Source of the DNA: CAWAHD01 sp963781785
Lineage (GTDB): Bacteria; Planctomycetota; Planctomycetia; Isosphaerales; Isosphaeraceae
Direction of reading: 5' to 3'
Assembly: GCA_963781785.1 (NCBI GenBank)
Contig: CAWAHD010000004.1
Location: 744,001-808,000 of the forward strand
DNA: 64,000 nt
Under the pieces are notes generated by a model. The model saw only the letters and a program-made list of their open reading frames with translations, had not been told where the DNA came from and made no database searches. Below are positions 39,578 to 49,539 of the stretch, piece by piece; within the stretch, counting starts at the first letter, position 1, and each line of letters begins with the position of its first letter. The position numbers and the translations under genes are program-made.

Positions 39578-40053
39578 TTTACGATGCGGCCCTGACAGGG
39601 CTGCGCACAAGGCCCACCGCCGATCCCCCGGGCGTTGCCCCCGGGCTGGTTCGTTCGGGCGCCCTTGCGGCGAGAATTCAAAACAGCGCAACTTCGAACG
39701 AGCGCTTCGGGCTGGTGTGACAGGCGGGCCGAGTCCGGAAGGTGTTAGCCCAAGAGCCGCACGATTGAAACATCGGGCCGCAATGCATTTCCCTGTGCTC
39801 TCCTTTCGCTCCCCCTCGTGACGACCTCAGGTCTCCGAACGGCGACCGACAACTGGAGAGTCGCAACTCACTTTGTGCATCACAGAACGCGATTTCTGGG
39901 TGACAACCAGTTTTGTGTATCACGAGTGAGTGACGAGACTAGATCGTTCAGAACACAATTCCAAGCGTGGCAATTCGTGACGGATCGGAAGAGGCAGAGC
40001 GTCTGATCCCCTCCAATGACCTGGCCCCACGCTTAGATAGATAGCCCGCCGCC

Positions 40054-40356
40054 GTGGAACTGTGCGAAGGCCTCGTGCCCGCGCCGGCAAGCAGCGTCTC
40101 CGGGCTCAGCCCGGACGGCGACCGCATGCTCCCGGCGATCGGCGAGCTGCCGGAGGACGAGCGGGAGGTCTTCGACCTGGTGGGGATCCTGGGGATGACG
40201 CAGGCAGAGGCCGCCCAGGTGCTCGGCGTCAGGGCAGTGACGTTTTAGGGGCGGTTGAGCCGTGGCCTGTGGCTCCTTACCGAGCAACTGGCCGACCTCC
40301 GCCCGGGCGAGAAGCCGCCGGACGCGATCCACGTGGAGACCGGCAGGGAGTGGGTT
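40054..40356 (+). pseudogene. ECF sigma factor stump (region 4 only)
   Basis: Only the C-terminal part is readable: LPAIGELPEDEREVFDLVGI, GMTQAEAAQVLGVRAVTF and, after a TAG at 40246, GRLSRGLWLLTEQLADLRPGE in the same frame. This is sigma region 4 with its helix-turn-helix and C-terminal helix; region 2 is missing and sequence upstream has no match. It lies immediately upstream of the kinase at 40404, as ECF genes do in intact planctomycete kinase-sigma pairs, so the pair seems to have lost its sigma factor. Confidence 0.7.
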
Positions 40357-40403
40357 CTCTTGGTGTCGGAGTCCTGCGCGCAGCCGCCTCGAGGTGCTCA
40401 GTC

Positions 40404-43400
40404 ATGGCTGTCGATTTGCGGGTGCAAGAGCTGCTCGAGGAGCTCGGCGACTCCGGGTGTACTCCCGAGGAGGTCTGCGCGCTTTGCCCCGAACTGCTGC
40501 TCGAGGTGCGCCGGCGCTGGTTGCGGGTGTGCGCCGTCAACGCGGAGCTCGATGAGCTGTTTCCGGCGCCCGGGCCCGACCCCGCCCCGGGCGACGATAT
40601 CCCCGCTCGCTACGATATGAGTGCCGAGTTGCCGCAGATTCCGGGCTATGAGGTCGAGGCCCTCCTCGGGCGCGGGGGCATGGGTCTGGTCTACAAGGCC
40701 CGGCACCTCCGACTCAACCGCTTCGTCGCCCTCAAGATGCTGATTACCGGCTCGTATGCCGCGGCGCACGAGCGGGCGCGGTTCCAGCAGGAAGCGGAGG
40801 CGGTGGCGAGCCTGCGGCACGCCAACATCGTTCAGGTCCACGACGTTGGCGACCACGAGGGGTGGCCCTATTTCACGATGGAGCTGCTCGAGGGGGGCAG
40901 CCTGGCTCAGGCCCTGGCGGGCACGCCGCAGCCGGCCCGCCAGTCGGCCGCGACCTTGGCCACGCTGGCCGAGGCCGTGCGGGTGGCGCACCAGGGCGGG
41001 ATCGTGCACCGCGATCTGAAGCCGGCCAACATCCTGCTCACCGCCGACGGCACGCCCAAGATCGCTGATTTCGGGCTGGCGCGGCACTTCGACCAAGGGC
41101 CGGCCCTGACCCTGAGCGGGACTCGGATGGGGACTCCCAGCTACATGGCCCCGGAGCAGGTGATCGGGAAGGCGGGCACGGTCGGGCCGGCGGCGGACAT
41201 CTACGCGCTGGGTGCTGTGCTGTACGAGATGGTCACCGGGCGGACACCGTTCCGGGGCGAGACGGCGGCCGAGACGGAGCATCACGTGGTCCATGACGAG
41301 CCAGTCCCTCCCTCGCGTCTGAATACGAAGGTTCCGCGCGACCTCGAGACGATCTGCCTGAAGTGCCTGTCCAAAGAGCCGCGGCATCGCTACCCCACTG
41401 CCGCGGCGCTGGCCGATGATCTGAGACGGTTCGGGCAGGGACGGCCGATAGAGGCCCGCCCCGTGAGCTGGGGAGAGCGTTCCTGGCGCTGGGGCCGGCG
41501 CAACCCGACGGCCGCGGCGCTCCTGGCCACGGCGCTGGCTTTGGTTGGGCTGGCCAGCGGCGGCGGGGTGTGGCTCGTGCAGCAACGAGCCCGGCACGAC
41601 GCCCAGATGCGCAACGACGTCGGCACGGCCGTGGACCAGGCCGAGCGTCTCCGCAACGGGTTCCACTTCCGCGAGGCGGGGGAATCGCTCAAGCAGGTCC
41701 GGCAGCGGCTGGAGCCAGCGGGGCCGGATGACCTGCGCCGGCAGGTGGAACACGCTGAGGCCGACCTGAACTTGGCCGAGCGCCTGGACACCGCCCGGAT
41801 CAAGGCAGCGACGCTCGCGGGAGGGAAAGACGGCCTGGCAGTGGCCGAGCCGCTGTACGTGTCGGCATTCGCGGAGGCGGGGCTCGGTCGAGAAGGGGAC
41901 GACAGCAAGACGGTGTCGGCGCGGGTGCGAGACTCGGCGCTGAGTGCCCAACTCATCGCCGCCCTGGACGACTGGGCGAGTATCACGGCCGACCGAAGGC
42001 GGCGGGAATGGCTCTTGGCGGTGGCCCGCGACGCCGACCAGAACCCGGCGCGAAACCGCCTGCGCCAGCCGGAGCTGTGGCGAGACGGTGCCCGCTTGAC
42101 CCGGATCGCCCAGGAGCCGAGCGGTGCTTTTGTGTCGCCGCAGTTAGCGATCGCCCTGGATCGAGCTGCGCACCAGTCTGGCGGGGACGTGATACCGCTC
42201 CTGACCGCGGTGCAGGCACGCTACCCACAGGACTTCTGGATCAACTTCGGGCTCGGTGCGACGTTGGGCATGGCGCGGCGGTGGGACGAAGCCCTCGGCT
42301 ACTTCCGTGCGGCAGTAGCGGTCCGCCCCGAGGTGAGCGCGGCGCAAAACAACCTCGGCGAAGCCCTGTTCGCCACGAACCGGCCGGAGGAGGCCATCGG
42401 CCACTTCAACGAAGCCCTGCGACTCGACCCCGAGTCCATCGCGGCCCACCTCAGCCTCGGCATTGCTCTGCGCACCAAAGGCCGGCTGGAGGCGGCCATC
42501 GACCACTTTCAGCAAGCCTTGCGACTCGACCCCAGATTGGCTGTTCCCGAGGCCGGCTTGAGCGCCACGATATCGAATGCCACCCGCACCGCCCTACGGG
42601 CCGCCGCCGGCCATGACTCTGAGAAGGGCCGGCTGGACGAGTCCGTGCGAACGCGGCTGCGCCAAAAGGCCCTGGGCTGGCTGCGAGCCTACCTTGAGCT
42701 TGCGATCCGGCTCCACGACAGCGGCGAGCGAGCGGGCTGGTCCCCGGCCGGCTGGCAAACGGACTCCGCCCTGGCCAGTGTGCGTGACCCGGCAGGGCTG
42801 GCGAAGTTGCCTCCGGCGGAGCGTGAAGAGTGGCAGCACCTCTGGGCGGAGGTGGCGGCACAGGTTGCCGCGGATCCCCTGGAGCAGGGCCGGGCGCATG
42901 CCGCCCGCCGGGAGTGGGCCCAGGCCGCCGACTGTTACGCGCGAGGCCTGATGCCCGGCCCGACGGACGACGGCCACCGCTGGTTCGAGTACGCCGCCCT
43001 GCTGCTTTTGTCCGGCGATCGCCCGGGCTACGTGAAGGCGTGCGCCCACCTGGTGGACCGGTGTGGCAACGACAAGGGGCCGCGGTCGTACCTCGTGGCC
43101 CGCGCCTGTACCCTGGCCCCCCAAGCCGTCGCGGACATGTCGCTGCCCGGCCGCCTCGCCGACGAGGAACTCCGGGCCTCCGCCCGAGAATTCTGGTCAC
43201 TGACCGAGCAAGGGGCCCTGGCGTACCGGGCCGGACGGTTCCAGCAGGCGGTCCCCTTCTTCGAGCAAAGCCTCCAGGCCGACCCCAGGTCGGGCAGTGC
43301 GGTGCTCAACCGGCTCTGGCTGGTCCTGGCCAAAGAGCGCCTCGGGAAGGCCGAGGAGGCGCGGCACTGGCTGAAGAAGGCCCAGGCGTGGCTCGACCAG

Positions 43401-43511
43401 TACCGTGACGGAATGCCGGCCCGGGCCGAAGCGGAGTTAGGGTTGCACTACCACAACTGGCTGGAAGCGCACGTCCTGCGCCGCGAGGCGGAAGCATTGA
43501 TTCCGCGGTAG
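40404..43511 (+). CDS. membrane Ser/Thr protein kinase with TPR C-terminus
   Basis: A 1035-residue kinase. Residues 1-75 are a short N-terminal region. The kinase domain has GRGGMG (89-94), the ATP lysine in ALKML (111), HRDLKPAN (201-208), DFG (221-223), the MAPEQ segment and GAVLYEMVTGRTPF; all catalytic residues are present. A membrane helix lies at ~367-392 (NPTAAALLATALALVGLAS). The exterior or large C-terminal part contains TPR-like repeats (e.g. AIGHFNEALRLDPESIAAHLSL, AIDHFQQALRLDPRLAVPEA). The ATG at 40404 is favoured over the earlier in-frame Met because the family begins here. It is preceded by a sigma-factor stump. Autophosphorylation and target proteins are unknown. Confidence 0.92.
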   Translation: MAVDLRVQELLEELGDSGCTPEEVCALCPELLLEVRRRWLRVCAVNAELDELFPAPGPDPAPGDDIPARYDMSAELPQIPGYEVEALLGRGGMGLVYKARHLRLNRFVALKMLITGSYAAAHERARFQQEAEAVASLRHANIVQVHDVGDHEGWPYFTMELLEGGSLAQALAGTPQPARQSAATLATLAEAVRVAHQGGIVHRDLKPANILLTADGTPKIADFGLARHFDQGPALTLSGTRMGTPSYMAPEQVIGKAGTVGPAADIYALGAVLYEMVTGRTPFRGETAAETEHHVVHDEPVPPSRLNTKVPRDLETICLKCLSKEPRHRYPTAAALADDLRRFGQGRPIEARPVSWGERSWRWGRRNPTAAALLATALALVGLASGGGVWLVQQRARHDAQMRNDVGTAVDQAERLRNGFHFREAGESLKQVRQRLEPAGPDDLRRQVEHAEADLNLAERLDTARIKAATLAGGKDGLAVAEPLYVSAFAEAGLGREGDDSKTVSARVRDSALSAQLIAALDDWASITADRRRREWLLAVARDADQNPARNRLRQPELWRDGARLTRIAQEPSGAFVSPQLAIALDRAAHQSGGDVIPLLTAVQARYPQDFWINFGLGATLGMARRWDEALGYFRAAVAVRPEVSAAQNNLGEALFATNRPEEAIGHFNEALRLDPESIAAHLSLGIALRTKGRLEAAIDHFQQALRLDPRLAVPEAGLSATISNATRTALRAAAGHDSEKGRLDESVRTRLRQKALGWLRAYLELAIRLHDSGERAGWSPAGWQTDSALASVRDPAGLAKLPPAEREEWQHLWAEVAAQVAADPLEQGRAHAARREWAQAADCYARGLMPGPTDDGHRWFEYAALLLLSGDRPGYVKACAHLVDRCGNDKGPRSYLVARACTLAPQAVADMSLPGRLADEELRASAREFWSLTEQGALAYRAGRFQQAVPFFEQSLQADPRSGSAVLNRLWLVLAKERLGKAEEARHWLKKAQAWLDQYRDGMPARAEAELGLHYHNWLEAHVLRREAEALIPR

Positions 43512-43640
43512 CCCGCCGCCCTGACAGCTCCGGCAAGACCGGCTGTGAGCCCGGCCCATGCGGGTGTTCCCGCGGAACAGCCCCTTCGCCTCGGTCGAGT
43601 CGTTTTTTGCTCCGTCGAGCGCTCTACCTCGGTACCAGGC

Positions 43641-44372
43641 TCAAAACGAGCGGATTAGCCCAAAGATCACCAATGTATTCAGCGTTGTCATCATGAGGAC
43701 GAGGTAAGATGCACATGAAGCAGGGAAAATGAGCAAGGCTTGCAAGGATCCCAAGCATCCGCCACGCAGGTCCGGTGTTTGCTGGATGATCTCTTGGTAT
43801 CGGGTCGAGAATACGGTCTTGCCCTTTGGAGACCACAGGAGGAAAAGTTGAGGTGCAGAAGACAGTCCGGCCACCACGGATAATGCGATTGAGCCGAAGG
43901 AATCGAAGCTCTCTTGAATCGATGGATTTCCCGCGCTTCGCTGCACGAGCCAGCTACAAAGCAGAATCGGAACAGGGATCACCGCAATGATTGTGACAGC
44001 CCATCTCCCCCAGTTCCGCAGTTGAAACAAGCCCCAGCTTGTGACCGTGGCGATGAACGCGAGTGAGTCGACCGTTGCCATACGGGCAATCCAGCGCCGA
44101 TAAACCCAACGGTCAACTTCCGGCGCCGATGAGAGTTTCCGTAATTCTGCAAACAGACCCAGTCCGAAACTCCCGAGAACGATGACACCCGCGATCAAGC
44201 AGAGCAATCCTGTGGCACGGATACATGATTCCCGACGCAAGTGCTGCTGGCGCTGCCTCCGAGCCGGGCTCGATTCCAAAGTCGTAGCCGGTGGGCCATC
44301 AAGCGCTGCTGGCGGGGCATAGGGATTCACAACCGGTCGTTCGCCGTCTGAGGGCGGCACGCTCTCTTGCAT
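43641..44372 (-). CDS. multi-pass membrane protein of unknown function
   Basis: From the ATG at 44372 (MQESVPPSDGERP) the protein has a Pro-rich N-terminus with the motif NPYAPPAA, common in planctomycete membrane proteins. Four hydrophobic segments follow (GLLCLIAGVIVLGSFGLGLF; ATVDSLAFIATVTSWGLF; WAVTIIAVIPVPILLCSWLV; a C-terminal pair ALLIFPASCASYLVLMMTTL). I do not recognise the family. It is convergent with the kinase upstream on the plus strand, ending 129 bp after it. REP-like hairpins follow on its 5' side. Confidence 0.65.
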   Translation of the reverse strand: MQESVPPSDGERPVVNPYAPPAALDGPPATTLESSPARRQRQQHLRRESCIRATGLLCLIAGVIVLGSFGLGLFAELRKLSSAPEVDRWVYRRWIARMATVDSLAFIATVTSWGLFQLRNWGRWAVTIIAVIPVPILLCSWLVQRSAGNPSIQESFDSFGSIALSVVAGLSSAPQLFLLWSPKGKTVFSTRYQEIIQQTPDLRGGCLGSLQALLIFPASCASYLVLMMTTLNTLVIFGLIRSF

Positions 44373-44474
44373 CGGACGTTCCCACACGTGAATCGGCTGG
44401 ATCGGAAATCCAAGATCCAGGAGAAGCGACGATCGAGGTCCCAGCCTCTTTGATTCTCAACTGTGTCGACCGTT

Positions 44475-44660
44475 CTTTCAACGACAGGGAGCGAAAGGCG
44501 ACGAAGGGGCGAGCATGACGTTCCGAGCAGGCGCCGTCGTGAGATCGTCATAGAGTCGCCTTTCGCTCCTGCGAAAGTGTGCGGTTTCGATGAGCAAAGA
44601 AGAGAACTTTCGCGGGAGCGAAAGGCGACGATGAGAACTTTTGCGGGAGCGAAAGGCGAC
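44475..44660. repeat. cluster of REP-like GCGAAAG hairpins
   Basis: Three clear hairpins with stem CTTTCGC/GCGAAAG occur at 44560-44577 (inverted, loop TCCT), 44607-44624 (loop GGGA) and 44638-44655 (one mismatch), with a degenerate half copy near 44475-44497. Each is followed or preceded by GGCGAC. The same stem occurs alone at 37986-38002 and 63570-63586. The spacing and head-to-tail/inverted layout resemble bacterial REP elements and may be mobilised by RAYT-type transposases. Confidence 0.75.
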
Positions 44661-45307
44661 GCCGCGCGTCACTGGCCGATGACGAGCGCGCACGATGGGA
44701 TTGACTGTGTGAGGCCAGGTCGGCGGCATTTGGCTGCACCGGCGTGTTAAGCGTGCCTGACGCTGGTCGCGTTCAGGCGTTGGTGCTACTCAGGTGAGCG
44801 CGATGCGCGCATTTGCAGTTCAGCGCGCTCGGCCAGTCCACTTGCCATTTCTGCCTCGACCGGTTGCTCGCGTTGGCGGCATCGGGGATACTAAGCCCTG
44901 AGCCGCAGCGACTGGACGCTCGTTCGATGGGTGCGAATCAAATCGCCGTACGCTGAAAACTTGCCCTCTTGTTTTTGATCCGCTCGACACCGCCGAGATT
45001 CAAGCCGGCAGGAAGAACGTATCTCAACGTCGACGAAGCCAGAGCGGGGCTCGTGGCAATTCGGACTTGCCCAACGTGTTCTGGATAGCCAATTCCTCTG
45101 CTCTGGAGAGCACGCGCGTTCGGTCCTGCTGCTCGCCCGTATCATGCACGTGCCGTGGCGGTCAACCCAACGGCTGATTCTCCCGCGCGGTTCACGACGC
45201 GATAGCAAGTTCCTCCGTTGGCTCCGGTTGGGCGGCTATGAGCGAGAGTCCGGGACTCTCATCCAGGAGTCGAATTGACCATCGTCCTCTGATCAGCGAG
45301 GTGCCGG
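44661..45307. other. intergenic, nothing else supported
   Basis: About 650 bp before the second kinase. I see no credible gene, tRNA or repeat here. It should carry the promoter for the kinase; GAGGTG at 45299-45304 is a possible ribosome site for the ATG at 45308. Confidence 0.4.
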
Positions 45308-48300
45308 ATGCATGCCTGCGCGGACGAAATACAGCTCACTCGATTCATCAGGAACGAGTTGTCTCGCGCAGAACATGAGGGTCTGAGCTGTCACCTGGCG
45401 GCCTGCGACCGGTGCCGGCGACATCTCCAGGAGATGAGAGTGCAGGCTAACGGTTTCGGAATGTCCTCGCCGATCGAAGCGGCGCTCTTGAACGTTCCAG
45501 ATCCGCGCCCGCGATGGCCGCGAATCGAGGGTTACCAGATCGTGCGCGAGATCGGTCGCGGCGGCATGGGTGTGGTGTACGAAGCCGAGGAGGAAAAACT
45601 GAGCCGGCGGGTTGCGCTCAAGATCCTCCCTGGCACGGCGCTCAGCGACGAGAGCCAGGTTCGTCGGTTTGAGCGCGAGGCTCAGGCCGCGGCGCGTTTA
45701 CACCATACCAACATCGTGCCCGTGTTCGGTGTCAGCCGGCAGAACGAGGATCCCTATTTCGTCATGCAGTACATCGAGGGCTCTGGCCTCGATCGCGTTC
45801 TCGGCGAACTCAGGCGACTCCGCCGCTCCGCAAGACCTCCAGGCCGCGTCGAGGCCAAGTCGCCTCCGGACAGATCCGGCGAGAGCGCCGCGAGCGTGGG
45901 AACCGTCGCGGGAGTACCGCCGCGGATCGATGCTAGGGCGGTGGCCCGATCGCTGGTCTCGGGAACGTTCGCGGCGGGCGCAGGCCCTCACGATCAGCAC
46001 CCCGGTGCCGGAGCCAGCGCAGTCGACACAGCCGAATTCCCGCCGCCCATTGTCTCCAACGAGCCGATCGACCTCGATCCACGATTTCCGGTGTTGCCCG
46101 GATCCACGGACCTCTCGACCCGCTCCGAACCGAACCGGTCCTACTTCGAAGCGGTCGCCAGGATCGGCTCCCAGGTCGCCCATGCCCTCGACTACGCCCA
46201 TCGGCAAGGGATCTTGCACCGGGACATCAAGCCCTCGAACTTGCTGCTGGATTCCCAGGGGAACGTCTGGGTTGTGGACTTCGGGCTGGCCAAGATCACA
46301 GAGATCGACGACATCACGAGGTCGGGTCAGCTCGTGGGGACGATCCGATACATGGCCCCGGAGCGATTTCAGGGCCAGTGTGACGCTCGCTCCGACCTTT
46401 ACAGCCTGGGTCTGACGCTGTTCGAGCTCGTTGCGCTGCGACCAGCGTTTGAAGCGTCGGAGCGTGAGGAGCTGATCGAACGGATTCGCCGCGAAGAGCC
46501 GGCGCGGCTCAAGAAGCTCGAACCGCGAGTGCCCCAGGATCTTGAGACCATCATCCACACGGCGATCGCGGCGGAGCCCGGACGACGTTATCGTTCCGCC
46601 CAGGAAATGGGCGAGGATCTCGACCGGTTCCTGAAGGATCTACCCATCAAGGCCAGGCGGGTTTCTCGTTCCGAGCGCACCATACGCTGGTGCCGCAGGA
46701 ATCCCTGGCCCGCTCTATCGATTACGCTCCTGGTCGCGGGGAGCATGGTGAGCCTCTGGCAAGCGGTCCGGGCGACCCGGGCCGAGCGCAGCGCCCGGCT
46801 TGCGGCAAACGCGACGATCACGGCCCTCAACCGGGCCGAGAGCGAGGCAGTTCGCGCGCGCGCCGCCGAAGCCGCAACCGCCAAAGAGCGGGACCGCGCT
46901 GAGGCCGAGGCGGCGATTTCCAAGGCAGTCCGCGAATTTGTGCAGCAAGACATGCTCGCGCAGGCCAGCGCCTATAACCAGATCCCGCATCGCGCGCCGC
47001 CAGATCCCGACCTGAAGGTACGGACGGCGCTCGATCGCGCGGCCCAGAGGATCGGCCAGCGCTTCAGAGGTCAGCCGCTCGTGGAGGCGTCGATTCGCCA
47101 GACGGTTGGCGAGACGTACTATCAGCTTGGGCTCTATCGGGAGGCGGTTCCGTATCTCAAGCGAGCCCTCGAGCTGCGCCGGGGCATCCTCGGTAATGAT
47201 GATAAAGACACGCTGCTGGCGATGAGATCGCTGGGAGGCGTGTACCTGGCCGACGAGCGGTTCTCCGAGGCCCAGCCCCTTCTTGTCGGGGCCATGGAGG
47301 GACTGCAATCACGGCAGCGGTCCGATGACCCTGACCTGCTTGATGCGATGATTCTCGTGGCGAATCTTGATTATGGTCTCGGCAAGCACGTGGAAGCCGA
47401 GCGTCTCCTCTCTCAGGTACGCGACGCCGATCTGCGCACGCTCGGTCCCGATGATGTCAACACGCTCAACGTGACGAACAGCCTGGGACTCATCTACCTC
47501 GAGCAAAACAAGCCGGAACTGGCGAGAGACACATTGACTGACGTCTGGAACAGATTTGTCAAGACCCACGGTGCCCTCCATCCGCTCGCGCTTCAGGTCA
47601 AGCAGAACTTATCCGACGTCTATTCGCGACTGGGCAAGCGAGACGAGGCAATTCGCCTCGCGATCGAGGCGGTCGATGGCCAGTCGAAAGCGCTGGGCCG
47701 CCAACATCCCGACACGTTGCGCTCGATCGTTAAACTGGGCATGCTTTACACGGAAGAGCACAGCTTCCAGAAGGCCGAACCTCTCTTGAACGAGGCGCTC
47801 TTAGGCTCTCGCAAGGCGCTCGATCGCAATCACGAGACGATTATCGCCGCGCTGGGCGGTCTGGCGGTCGTCTACGTGTTCAGGAAGGACCTGAAGGCGC
47901 TGGGTGTTGTGTTGAGTGAGGCAGCCGAGCTCCTGAGTCACCGGCGGGGTCTAGAGGACGGCACAACCGCCGCCGCCAACCAGTCCGCCGGAACGTGCTT
48001 TTTCATGCTGCGTGAATACTCGCGGGCCGAGCCGTACATCCGCAATTTCTTGACGTACTGGACGACAACGGGCCCCGGTCGCTCCGAGCGCTACTTCACC
48101 GAACTCACGTATGGGGTCTGTCTGCTCGCGCAGAAGAAGTTTGACGAAGCTCAATCTCATCTGCTCATCGCGTACAACGGGTTGCGGCCGAAAGGCGAAG
48201 TCGCACCGCTGCCCGAGAACATCGGGCTCGGCGAGCTCCTGTCACGTCTGTCGCGGCTCCATGATGGCAGCGGTCAGCCGCTCAGCAAATCGGTGATGTC

Positions 48301-48379
48301 CGTGATCCGCAGGGACCCCATGATCGAGGCGATTGTGCTCGACCTCCAGTTTCCCCCCGATTCGTTTCGATCGCGTTAA
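45308..48379 (+). CDS. Ser/Thr kinase with zinc-finger N-terminus, insertion in the kinase lobe and TPR tail
   Basis: A 1023-residue protein. Residues 20-40 have CHLAACDRC, an anti-sigma-type zinc-finger (zf-HC2) signature. The kinase domain has GRGGMG (83-88), ALKIL with the Lys (105), an unusual ~110-residue Pro/Ala/Ser-rich insertion at ~165-278, HRDIKPSN (304-311), DFG (324-326) and MAPERF. A membrane helix at ~468-487 is followed by a coiled coil (RAERSARLAANATITALNRA) and TPR repeats with AVPYLKRALELRRGIL. All catalytic residues are kept. The stop codon overlaps the convergent LRR gene by four bases. The zinc finger suggests an anti-sigma or partner-binding role. Confidence 0.92.
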   Translation: MHACADEIQLTRFIRNELSRAEHEGLSCHLAACDRCRRHLQEMRVQANGFGMSSPIEAALLNVPDPRPRWPRIEGYQIVREIGRGGMGVVYEAEEEKLSRRVALKILPGTALSDESQVRRFEREAQAAARLHHTNIVPVFGVSRQNEDPYFVMQYIEGSGLDRVLGELRRLRRSARPPGRVEAKSPPDRSGESAASVGTVAGVPPRIDARAVARSLVSGTFAAGAGPHDQHPGAGASAVDTAEFPPPIVSNEPIDLDPRFPVLPGSTDLSTRSEPNRSYFEAVARIGSQVAHALDYAHRQGILHRDIKPSNLLLDSQGNVWVVDFGLAKITEIDDITRSGQLVGTIRYMAPERFQGQCDARSDLYSLGLTLFELVALRPAFEASEREELIERIRREEPARLKKLEPRVPQDLETIIHTAIAAEPGRRYRSAQEMGEDLDRFLKDLPIKARRVSRSERTIRWCRRNPWPALSITLLVAGSMVSLWQAVRATRAERSARLAANATITALNRAESEAVRARAAEAATAKERDRAEAEAAISKAVREFVQQDMLAQASAYNQIPHRAPPDPDLKVRTALDRAAQRIGQRFRGQPLVEASIRQTVGETYYQLGLYREAVPYLKRALELRRGILGNDDKDTLLAMRSLGGVYLADERFSEAQPLLVGAMEGLQSRQRSDDPDLLDAMILVANLDYGLGKHVEAERLLSQVRDADLRTLGPDDVNTLNVTNSLGLIYLEQNKPELARDTLTDVWNRFVKTHGALHPLALQVKQNLSDVYSRLGKRDEAIRLAIEAVDGQSKALGRQHPDTLRSIVKLGMLYTEEHSFQKAEPLLNEALLGSRKALDRNHETIIAALGGLAVVYVFRKDLKALGVVLSEAAELLSHRRGLEDGTTAAANQSAGTCFFMLREYSRAEPYIRNFLTYWTTTGPGRSERYFTELTYGVCLLAQKKFDEAQSHLLIAYNGLRPKGEVAPLPENIGLGELLSRLSRLHDGSGQPLSKSVMSVIRRDPMIEAIVLDLQFPPDSFRSR

Positions 48380-49539
48380 TTGCTGGAAATGATGACGAGC
48401 GGAGGTTCTTTGCCAGCATTGCTCTTCGTCCATCTTTTGCAAAAGGCCTCGGCCCCGACCCGCCTCACCTTGGTATTTTGCACCGCCAGATACTTCAGAC
48501 GACTCAAACCCTCTAAATGCCGTAGACCGGCGTCTGTCACCGCAGTGTTATCCAGGATGAGCAACTCCAAGCCCGCCAGGCTCGACAGAATGGCGAGATC
48601 CGCGTCCGTGAGCTGAATCGAGTTCAGAGTCAGAACGGATAAACTCACCTGGCCTTCTAGGCAGGCGAGACCGGCCCCCGTGATCTTCGTTCCGCCGAGA
48701 TAGAGCGCCGACAGGTTCTGTTTCTCCGAGATCAGAGCAAGCCACTTGTCGGTTACGGCCGTGTCACTCGCCTCGATGGTACTCAGATTCTTCATTCTCA
48801 CGAGGCTGCTATACGACTGGTCCGATATCCGTGTCCCCTGGATGTCGAGATCAGAAAGCTGGGACAGCGACTGCAGAGCCCGTATGCCCTCGTCCGTGAC
48901 GGCGGTGCCGGCCAGCCACAGTGCCTGCAGGGACGGCCATGATCGGCGAATGAACCTGAGTGTTCGATCCGAGATTTTCGTGTGCGATAACTCGAGTCGC
49001 GTGAGATTCGCCATCGCCGCGAGGCTCGACGCCCCGTCGTCGGAAATGTCGTTGTTTCGGAGTGAGAGAAACTCAAGCGAACGCAGGTTCGCCAATTCCT
49101 TGACGTCCTCGTCTCCCAAGCCCGTGGAGTGAAGCCATAGCGTTCGAAGACTTTTCAGCGTACTGATCCTGCGCACGGCTGCGTTCGAAAGCGACATCAC
49201 TGATATGTCTAATTCCTGGAGCCGACCCAGGTTCTCAGACCTGAGATTGAGTAGACCGCGCTCGGTTATTCGGGTATCCACCAAGAAGAGATTATTTATG
49301 TTCTTGAAAGCATTAAGTGATTTGATACATGTGTCGTCGAACCGCTCGCCTTTCAATTGGAGTGTCACGCTGCTTCTCGGGTCATCCTTGTTCTGAAAAA
49401 CTACGATGCCTCCGCGGTCCTTGATGAACGAAGCGGCGCGAGCGACGCCTTCCGCTTGCTCCTGGGAATCGTCGCGCGGCTGTGCGGACCAGACAAAGGA
49501 GAGGAGCAGACAAACCTTGAACATTCTTAAGCTCGCCAT
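48376..49539 (-). CDS. exported leucine-rich repeat protein
   Basis: A 387-residue protein with a signal peptide (MFKVCLLLSFVWSAQP). About twelve LRR units of the type L..L.L..T.ITD.GL..L follow (e.g. LYLGGTKITGAGLACLEG, LILDNTAVTDAGLRHLEG), typical of planctomycete exported LRR proteins. The GAGGGG upstream of 49539 supports the start. It is convergent with the kinase and overlaps it by four bases at the stop codons. A protein-binding role is likely; the partner is unknown. Confidence 0.88.
   Translation of the reverse strand: MASLRMFKVCLLLSFVWSAQPRDDSQEQAEGVARAASFIKDRGGIVVFQNKDDPRSSVTLQLKGERFDDTCIKSLNAFKNINNLFLVDTRITERGLLNLRSENLGRLQELDISVMSLSNAAVRRISTLKSLRTLWLHSTGLGDEDVKELANLRSLEFLSLRNNDISDDGASSLAAMANLTRLELSHTKISDRTLRFIRRSWPSLQALWLAGTAVTDEGIRALQSLSQLSDLDIQGTRISDQSYSSLVRMKNLSTIEASDTAVTDKWLALISEKQNLSALYLGGTKITGAGLACLEGQVSLSVLTLNSIQLTDADLAILSSLAGLELLILDNTAVTDAGLRHLEGLSRLKYLAVQNTKVRRVGAEAFCKRWTKSNAGKEPPLVIISSN

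Noticed and set aside
44891..45208. Minus-strand 105-codon open frame
   Set aside because: No motif, no ribosome site, shadow-like composition.
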